DNA of 64,000 bases from Blastomussa wellsi (Eukaryota > Cnidaria > Anthozoa > Scleractinia > Plerogyridae), in contig OX393562.1 of assembly GCA_947652115.1 (NCBI GenBank), positions 7,695,747 through 7,759,746 on the forward strand, given 5' to 3'. Below, in pieces: positions 56,886 to 64,000 of this stretch. The notes under the pieces are model-generated. The model was given only the letters and a program-made list of their open reading frames with translations, made no database searches and was not told where the DNA came from. The translations under genes and the position numbers were made by a program. Within the stretch, counting starts at the first letter, position 1, and each line of letters starts with the position of its first letter.

Positions 56886-57268
56886 AAAACGAAGACCGAA
56901 GACCCAAAAACGAAGACCCCTTGAAAATCGATTTGAAATCACTTGAAAACGGCTGAAACATGATTCTTGACCTAAGCAGAAACAAGGAACAACAGGATTG
57001 GCGGTTTTTAGCGAATTTGACCAGGGTCTTCGTTTTGTACATAACCCCACCAAAACTACAAAACGAAGACCCCTTTAAAAAAGTTTGGAAATCACTTAAA
57101 AAAGGCTCGAACGTGATTCTTCACCCAAGCAGAAACAAGGAGCAACAGGATTGGCGATTTTTAGCGAATTTGACCAGGGTCTTCGTTTTGTACATAACCC
57201 CAGCAAAAGTACAAAACGAAGACCCCTTTAAAATCGTTTGGAAATCACTTAAAAAAGGCTCAAACGTG
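56886..57268 (+). repeat. 153-bp tandem repeat running into the gap
   Basis: AAACGAAGACCCC begins units at 56908, 57061 and 57214, spacing 153 bp each time. Because 153 is 51 codons, a frame stays open and yields a 51-residue repeat (NKEQQDWRFLANLTRVFVLY ...). GTCTTCGTTTTG and CAAAACGAAGAC are self-complementary within each unit. No independent sign that it is a gene. Confidence 0.85.
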
Positions 57269-57468
57269 NNNNNNNNNNNNNNNNNNNNNNNNNNNNNNNN
57301 NNNNNNNNNNNNNNNNNNNNNNNNNNNNNNNNNNNNNNNNNNNNNNNNNNNNNNNNNNNNNNNNNNNNNNNNNNNNNNNNNNNNNNNNNNNNNNNNNNNN
57401 NNNNNNNNNNNNNNNNNNNNNNNNNNNNNNNNNNNNNNNNNNNNNNNNNNNNNNNNNNNNNNNNNNNN
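57269..57468. other. Assembly gap (200 N)
   Basis: Exactly 200 N. It separates the 153-bp repeat from the unusual segment to the right and removes the start of its first + strand ORF. Confidence 0.99.
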
Positions 57469-57921
57469 CCCGCAGAAACCGAAAAGTGGCAGGATGTTCT
57501 TCTGCCGCAGATCCTGGCTGGCGTGCAGGACCTGCAGAAAAATATGGATTTCTTGTTGGAGACCAAAGAAACCCACTTCGAAGATGTGGAGGAGATCGGG
57601 GACGGTTTGCAAGGGCTGGAAGCGGAATTCGAAGAAACAGGCGAAGGAATCCTGGAGAGCATAGAAAAGAACAGCAACGCTGTTTGAGTGCAGACAGACA
57701 GGGTGGTGCGCGCCGCCAATGCCGCAACGTCTGCTGCTTGGGGTGTTGTGGAGGTTGTTGGGATTGTTGGCGGGATTGGTTGTGCCCTCCTTTTTCTGCA
57801 TGCAACACTGCGGCCGAAATACGAAGAGTGGAAACAACGGAATGCAACGCCACCTGAAAATGTGCAGTTGCCCAACCCGCTGCAGCAGCCTCTGCACAAA
57901 GGAATTCGCCGAATGGACTAG
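57469..57921 (+). pseudogene. Coiled-coil/membrane protein ORF with one in-frame TGA
   Basis: The frame enters from the gap, encodes an acidic helical stretch (ILAGVQDLQKNMDFLLETKE, EDVEEIGDGLQGLEAEFEET) and meets TGA at 57685-57687. It stays open afterwards with AATSAAWGVVEVVGIVGGIG CALLFLHATL, a membrane-spanning segment, ending PLHKGIRRMD and TAG at 57919-57921. No family recognised. A tail-anchored or envelope/membrane protein of an integrated element is a reasonable guess. It is followed at 36 bp by another membrane-protein ORF on the same strand. Confidence 0.5.
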
Positions 57922-57957
57922 TGTCCAGCAATTAGATAGGTGCAACAGATATTCCAA

Positions 57958-58374
57958 ATGGAATTGGTCTACGGCAGAGGTGTTCTACCACACTTACGAC
58001 GCGACCAGTTCGAAGAAACAAGAAAAAAGTACGAGAAACACACGGAATATTGGGAAGATTGGGTTTCTCTCTGCAAATATGCAGAAACAAAGGAGAACCA
58101 AAACGTTGCCACAATTGTGGGCAAAATAGCCCCCGAACGTGCGAAAAAATATGGAAATCCTGGGATCTTGGAGAACTTTTCGTTGTTGCTTTTTGGGGGG
58201 ATTTTGTTTTCTGCCTTCCTGGCAGCCAAATGGTTGCATAGTTTCTACGCCAGAGCAACAAGTCTGTCCTTCTTTTTTTGTGGTGTGGTTCTCTCTTGCC
58301 CGATTCTGCAAAGCAATGGCGTTGTTCTTTTTTCGAGGAAGTCGAAGTGTCCAAGATTCTCCACCTCTTCTTAA
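57958..58374 (+). CDS. Small membrane-protein ORF of the same segment
   Basis: From ATG at 57958: a charged helical N-terminus (MELVYGRGVLPHLRRDQFEE, TRKKYEKHTEYWEDWVSLCK), a middle with KIAPERAKKYGNPGILENF, then a strongly hydrophobic SLLLFGGILFSAFLAAKWLH membrane segment. The true C-terminus is unclear; the frame runs on to 58374, overlapping antisense the end of the - strand gene. A weak second hydrophobic stretch (SFFFCGVVLSCPIL) follows. No family recognised. Confidence 0.45.
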   Translation: MELVYGRGVLPHLRRDQFEETRKKYEKHTEYWEDWVSLCKYAETKENQNVATIVGKIAPERAKKYGNPGILENFSLLLFGGILFSAFLAAKWLHSFYARATSLSFFFCGVVLSCPILQSNGVVLFSRKSKCPRFSTSS

Positions 58375-58411
58375 AGAAAATAGCCCCAGACTGGGGTTTC
58401 GTCGTCTGTTT

Positions 58412-61400
58412 TCAGTTCCCGTCCTCTCCAACCGGAAACACAAACAATATGGTTCGCAGAGAGTTTCGAAAAGTTGTCCAGGCAAACTTCTTGCACTTGT
58501 ATTCGCCGGGCTGCAAGCCTGTTGTTTTTTTCGTGTCCTTGCTTTTTGACGCAGAAACTTTTTCGAACTCCGTTTCTTTTTCTTTTTCTTTTTCGAACTC
58601 TTCTCGAAGAATAGCGTATTTTTCGCTCTCCTTTGCCAATGCTTGCAAAATTGCAGCTCTTTGCGGGTCTGGGGCGGAAACAACACGTATTGGGTTCCAT
58701 ACAATATTTGTCCCTTCGTTGTTGCAGAAACTTTGCGGCTTCCCTATCTCTATTTCCAAACCTCCAAGCTTTTCCATGTTGGAGAAAGAAGGAAGCCAGA
58801 AAGTTGTTCTGCCGAACCAGTCCGTTTTGGTCTTTTCGAAAATGTCCAGACATTCCGAAACAATTTTTTGCAGTGCTTTTGTTGCAAACACGTTGGCGAT
58901 TTTCCCTTCGTTTGCCAATACAACCCGAAATTTGCCTTCGTTTGTTTGCCTGTCGCCGACAACTTTCCACTTCGCGAGTGCAAGCGCCGAAACCTTGGTT
59001 GCAGATTCTCGCAAAAATTTTTCCACCTTCCCCCGCACCTCTACGCTTTTTCGTTCACAGACCCTTTTCGATCGCACAATGTTTCCCACCCTTGCCAGCT
59101 CTGTTTTGTGGCGAGCCAATTCTTCTTCGTCTTTTTTTCGCTTCTTGCGTCGAGCATCTTGCTCGGCCGTTTGTTTGTCCCAAGAACGTCTTCGCCATTC
59201 TTCTGCGCTTGCCGCGTCCCGCAACTCTTGCAACGCGTTTTCGCGAGATCTGGTGGAAAGTGTCGAAATTTGCTGCTCTTCTGCGATTTCTGGCACTTCT
59301 TGCAGCTGGAATTTGGAGACATTTCACCCAATAGCGCTGCATTTGGTTTGCCGCCATTCCCAAGAAACGGTTTTTGTCGATGGAAGAAGAAGACTGGGGT
59401 CTGGGGCGCCTGGGTGCAGCTGGCAGGTCCTTTTGCTTGCCGCCAATATTGTTTTCGCTTCCTCGTCTTTTGTGTAGCAACGCAGAGGCCCTATTTCCAC
59501 ACCTTCTTCCTGTGCGGAAAGGATGTCGAGCCGAAAAATCGGGCATGCGCGGAAACCAAAGTCGGCTGCCGCCCACACCACCGAATTTTCCCATTTTGCG
59601 TCGTCCTCCACGTTCCCTTTGGTTGGTTGCACATGCACCCCCGATATTCTTCCTGTTTGTGTGTGCGCGAACCAGCCGAAAAATATGCGGCCTTGCGGGC
59701 GGTCCGCCAAAACGAGGCAGCGGTCCAAGGCAAGAAGCCAGGTTTTCCCATTGTTTGTTTGGGGGCTGGACTACAAAAAGGCCTTCTCCTTCCGGCGAAA
59801 CCTTTGCCAAAGTTTCCTGCAGCACCTGGTCGGCTGTTTCTTCTGAGAGCTCGTTTCTGCGGCACCCGTATATCGAAACTTCGATTCTGGTGCATCCGCG
59901 AGCTTGGACATCTGGGTGTTGGAAAGTTCGGCGCAAGTGCTCGTTTGGGCAGTCTGCATAGTCGGCAAGATGGCCGCCCACTGGTTCTCGAATCTCGCCC
60001 GCTTCGAAGTTGGAAACTATCTTGTTGTATACTTTTGTCCGGACCGTGCAGTCTTCTCTTTTCGAGATCCATGTGCACACGTGCTTCCCCACACTGTCGG
60101 TGTTCTGCAGAATCGTTGGCGCCTCCGAACCCATTGCAGAACAAAAGTCGCCCATCTGGCGAAAACCTTCGAATTCTAGGCACGAAACAAGGGCTTCGCG
60201 GTCCAACACTCCGGAAAAATCTTGCGTGTAGTCGATGGAGTAGATTCCAAAACCGAATGCGAGCAGCTGCCGTTCAAAAGCTGGCAGCGCTTCGTGCAAA
60301 TCTTCCAAAAACATTTCAGAAACGTCTATCTTGGCCACGAAGTAGCCCGCTATCTCGTCTTCTGGATACAGCCTGCGCCAGTGGGACTGCGCCTTTTGCA
60401 ACGTGTCGGCTTCTATCACTGCTATTGTTGCCCGTATCGTGCTTCTGCAGGTTCCTTTTGTTTTTGCGAGGGTGTGGACGATGCTTGTCGGCATGTGTTT
60501 TCTTTTGCTGCCGTCCGGTCGTGTGCCCAGGCTCTGCTGCACAGCGAGGCCGATTTTTGCGACCACGAGTTTTGCGGAACCTTCCTCGCCTGTTGTGCAA
60601 GGAAAGCGGCCTTTTTGGAAAACGCACTCTTCGCGGCGGAGATAGCCAAATGTGTAGATGTCGTCGACAAACGCGGGCAGTCCTCGCAGTGGTTGCAGGT
60701 GTGTCTTGCCGAGGTTTCCTGCTAGATAGTCGACTTTCGAGATGTCCGGCAAGAGGTTGCTATCCCACGCATTCTCGAGAAGAAGATGGGTGGCCACGTT
60801 TTTTCGCAACGGAGGCCCATGCTTTCGAATGTTGTTTGCACTGCCATTTTGGATTTTTTGTTGCCGAAATATGCATATATTTTTTCGGCTAAATTTGTTC
60901 AATTGGGAGAAAAAAATTTGCGAAAAAAAATTGTGTTGTCCGCTCTTGTGTGTTGGACCGCTGCTTGTGTGCGCTGCTTGTGCAAAATTTGTTTGCCACA
61001 GATTTGGTTGCCACAGATTTTTTCCCCGCTCTCGAAATTTTTTGGGAGAAAAAAAATGTTGTCTGGCTGCTTGTGCAAAATTTGGTAGCTGAAATTTGGT
61101 AGACTTAATTTTTTTTCCGCTCCTATAAATGGTTGATCTTTTTTGGAGCTCACGCAAAACAAGTTCAAAATTTTTCTTCGCTTTTTTCTCTATGCGTTTT
61201 AACCGCTTTTGCAACTTGTCCCCTCCGCAATACACGCATAGCCGGTGGTCGGTCAAAACCCCGATTCCGCAGCCGCGGCATGGCGACGGCTGTTGCATTC
61301 CTTTCTTCTCTTGCCACTTGTGCTGATAACAAAATTTTCCGTTGCACTTTTTGTTGCAGTTCTTTCGCTGGTTTCGAAGCAACCACCCGCAGTTGTTTTC

Positions 61401-61412
61401 TCCGCAAACCAT
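58412..61412 (-). pseudogene. Putative rolling-circle-type replication initiator, with zinc cluster and coiled-coil tail
   Basis: Counting codons from 61427 (first ATG at 61412): residues 8-35 and 50-67 hold Cys/His clusters (CGENNCGW, CNKKCNGKFCYQHK, CRGCG, CVYC), then a basic helix. Residues 100-190 lie in AT-rich DNA. The core (about 355-545) has SIDYTQDFSG (397-406), TKVYNK (Tyr 467) and TRIEVSIYG (513-521), in the order of the D-F, Y-x-K and R-x-E motifs of Rep_trans-type rolling-circle initiators. A 1-nt frameshift near 59730 shifts the rest to LADRPQGRIFFGW ... RCYTKDEEAKTILAASKR (59324-59728). An in-frame TGA at 59331 follows, then a basic coiled coil (58412-59296) ending GEDGN and another TGA. 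Family assignment is inference from motif order only. Confidence 0.5.
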
Positions 61413-61475
61413 TTTGGTCTCCGCCACTTCTGTCTAATTGATTGAACGTGTCAATGGGTGTTCTTCTGCCAAGTA

Positions 61476-61636
61476 GTAGAGCCGGAGTGAAACAAATACA
61501 ACCGAGGAGCTAAAAAATTGTCACATCTTCGCCGAAGTGAAAGAAGCGAGCAAAAGGCGAGCTTGTTTCACTTCGGCGAAGATGTGACAATTTTTGAGCG
61601 ACGAGGTGGTATTTGTTTCACTTCGGCTCTACTACT
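61476..61636. mobile_element. Foldback element (palindrome, about 160 bp)
   Basis: AGTAGAGCCGGAGTGAAACA at the left mirrors TGTTTCACTTCGGCTCTACT at the right, and the inner arms AAATTGTCACATCTTCGCCG / CGGCGAAGATGTGACAATTT are perfect complements. It could extrude as one long hairpin. It lies just upstream of the replication-like gene. Confidence 0.85.
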
Positions 61637-61746
61637 CAAAGTGCAAATACATCTACTCTGTTGCCAAGCAGATGTTTATGACATCATAGTGGTTGCCATG
61701 GCAACACTTCAACAATGACAAAATATATTGTACACATTTAATTATA

Positions 61747-62466
61747 TAGCCTGCATGCAGCCGCCTATTATTCCTAAAGCGGAAAAATGACGTCTGCGAA
61801 AAGGCGTCGCTAATCGTGTTCCAGTATCTGGCTGTGTGGATTTAAATTTCACGTAAATTATGTTGATGAACCCCGCTGACCAACTGAGTTACGGGTGGTT
61901 CAGTCGGGAGTTGATGAAAGTGGTGACTCGGCGAAGAAAACGTTTCATCCAAGTAATTTCACTTCTGAGGAGAGGCTGGTTTTCCTTCACTGTCATCTAA
62001 GTGCGTCAAAGCCTTCTTGTTTACGGTTAATTCTGCCTTGAAAGCATTGAAGTGCTCATTGTTTCCAAAGCTTTCCAGCGCACGATTTTAACACAAAATG
62101 TACGATGATGTGTCGTGAGTTACAAACTGCAGGGAATGGATTTCGTCTTGGACCTTGAACTGCCCTAGACTTTGAGCGAGAATTTTGTTGTTATGGTTCA
62201 CAATTTGTGTAAAACACAGCACACATGTACACATGTTTAGTTGACATGTTAGATTATGTTTTGATTACATGACAATGTAAACCCCCGAGCATGTTGAGCA
62301 TTTCGAGGTGAGAGCCAGTCATATTTGATGTCTAACAATGCTTACTGTCAAGGAACCAATCAGAGCGTGGTCTCCAGATTCTGGAGAAACAGAACACGAT
62401 TAGCGACGCCATTTCGGAGATGTCATTTTTCCACTTTAGGAATAATAGACGGCTGCATGCAGGCTA
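61747..62466. mobile_element. Non-autonomous DNA element with long TIRs, 720 bp
   Basis: TAGCCTGCATGCAGCCGCCT at the left and its complement AGACGGCTGCATGCAGGCTA at the right, with similarity over about 85 bp (TATTATTCCTAAAG.GGAAAAATGAC, GGCGTCGCTAATCGTGTTC). Flanks TTAATTATA and TTAATTTAT resemble a degenerate 9-bp duplication. It shares the TAGCCTG start with 29367-30781. Confidence 0.8.
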
Positions 62467-64000
62467 TTAATTTATTATATTGCAAAAGGCTTTTGGGAGT
62501 TACGAGAAATACCACAATATAATTCAGCCCAAACTTTTCTATTAAAACAGCATATTGTTGCATGCAAAAAATCACGAGGCAGGTCACCAAGCAAATTTCC
62601 AAGATAAAAACAAGTGCTGTCACACATTTCATCTCACGTTTCACAGATTATTTTCTTAAGTAGCAAGTGCATCTTAAATGGAAATTGGATCTCAAACTTT
62701 TGAGCATGCATGCAGCTGAAATCCCTTTTAAACATCCTTAAGCACATTAGAGATACATGAAAGTTACAGCAGGTATCAATTAAATTGACCACATTGTCCA
62801 ATTTCCTCTGTAAGCTGGCAGCAACCCACCACATTGTTACAAAAGAACTTGACATGTTTGCAAATGGACACTAATTCTTTCCCGTTTAACAGAAAAACGT
62901 TTAGTATCCGTTTATAATAATCCGTTTAAAATGGATCATGCAAAGTGTTCTTAAAAACTCTTTTCTTTTCCGTTTACAAAAATCTTGTAGTCGTTTAACA
63001 ATTTGGACAAAATGGTTTTCTCAACCGTTTAGAAAATTCTAGTTTTAATTTAAAAGAAAAGTAGCTTTTGTTTGAAACTCTCAACCAAATGTTTAAACTA
63101 ATGATCTTTTAATTTTGATTAGAAGTAAAAAAGTCTGATTGAGAGTCATAGCAGTTAGTTAGTGATACTAATGCAGGCAGTTTTATTTCTGAGGTTTGTG
63201 TCACACAAAGTTTAACAAAGACAACACAGTTGTGCAGTTCGAAGCTACTGGAAACTACTTTGATTCTGAAATTATAAATTAAGCAAAACTGTAATGAAAA
63301 TTAAGCACATTAATATTTAAATGAGTTGTTTGTTTAGACAACATGTTTATTAAAACGCTGACAAAGCTATGCAAATGTCGACTTTGATATCAAATGTGAT
63401 TGATCGGCATGAAAGAAACTCTGAAATGAAATGGGAAAAAGCAGAGTCTGAGAAGTCTAAAAACCAAACATTTAAAAGCATGCAAATTAATCTCGCCTTC
63501 CAGACATGCGGCATGCTGGAAGAAAACTTGTTTTGTTTCTCTTTTTATCACACCAAAATTAACAAGATGCTTTCGTCGAGTAATAATGTCTTTCAAACAA
63601 TCATGCATGATCCTCAGTTGCACATACACGTAACATAGGCACCTGAACACAGCACGATTCATTAGGCCGCACTTGGAACAACAATCACAATCACCGAGCG
63701 TGAATGTCAAGAAAACATGACCAACTTCAGTCACCTTGTTGTCTGCTATTTTTTTCTGCTGCTGCCATGAAAGTGGTCCTGAATCTTCCTGGATTTTAAC
63801 GTCTTTCGAACGCTAACGTGTTTTTGCGTCACAGAAAGTTCTTGAGGTTTTTGTATTTCCATGTGACACATGCATTCTTTGTTTACTTTGAACCCATTTG
63901 AACTTGCGCTCGATTGTAACTGGGCCTTGTTAAACGCTCTGAACAGTGATTTTCAGCTATCTGTTTACTGATTACAAGCAACTGTTTAACATTTGTAGAT
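62467..64000. other. No gene identified
   Basis: AT-rich. Overlapping frames at 63369-63638 (+) and 63390-63734 (-) have no recognisable family. Repeated CCGTTTA/GTTTAAC motifs occur around 62880-63030. Confidence 0.4.

Noticed and set aside
58278..60892. Long + strand frames (399 and 749 codons) antisense to the initiator-like gene
   Set aside because: Cys/Phe/Arg/Leu-rich composition typical of the antisense of a coding strand; no domains. The - strand carries the recognisable motifs.

Overview
The window is eukaryotic: spliced genes with GT-AG introns, low gene density, AT-rich introns and many decayed transposons. The repeat set (Penelope-like elements with GIY-YIG ends, DIRS, Ty3/Gypsy, an L1/Tx1-like LINE, tRNA-derived SINEs, many foldback and TIR elements) and a ZP-domain membrane protein fit an anthozoan cnidarian, most likely a stony coral or close relative. 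That assignment is inference; nothing here names a species. Two 200-N assembly gaps lie at 6752-6951 and 57269-57468.

Two host genes are supported, and they converge. (1) On the + strand, the 3' end of a ZP-domain type I membrane protein (exons 1074-1094, 1635-2217, 3556-3875, 4993-5123). A possible dead duplicate of its 21-nt mini-exon lies at 949-969, and its stop codon plus 3'UTR is present in three tandem copies (5107-6534). (2) On the - strand, a fidgetin-like 1 (FIGNL1) AAA+ ATPase in at least 13 exons from 33143 down to 8967. Exon phases match across every junction from 25934 to 8967, and the exons cover the RAD51-binding FxxA motif, Walker A, Walker B, sensor 1 and second-region arginines. 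The N-terminal exons are uncertain (candidates at 36941-37009 and 46421-46503) and the C-terminal exon was not found. One FIGNL1 intron (9062-10213) is almost entirely a pentanucleotide satellite.

Regions: 1-900 Penelope-like fragment; 900-6535 ZP gene; 6535-8960 35-bp satellite array, Penelope terminal fragment and small elements; 8967-33143 FIGNL1 with many intronic elements (pogo-like, TTAA-flanked, hammerhead-bearing Penelope remnant, 1.4-kb element with 9-bp target duplication); 33.5-38.8 kb repeats and a large imperfect inverted repeat; 38.85-41.9 kb Ty3/Gypsy remnant with one LTR; 42.2-43.3 kb hAT-like element; 43.9-46.3 kb LINE fragment and two SINEs; 47.7-51.0 kb hAT-like copy and DIRS remnant; 51.07-55.24 kb nearly intact LINE; 55.5-56.9 kb DIRS-terminal and hAT-like copies; 56.9-57.3 kb 153-bp tandem repeat running into a gap.

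The most unusual segment is 57.47-61.43 kb. It looks richer in GC and CpG than its surroundings and holds two + strand ORFs for coiled-coil/membrane proteins converging on a long - strand gene. That gene has an N-terminal zinc cluster, a core resembling rolling-circle replication initiators, and a basic coiled-coil tail. It carries one frameshift and in-frame TGA codons only. I read it as a decayed integrated replicon (virus-like or transposon-like) of a kind I do not recognise.
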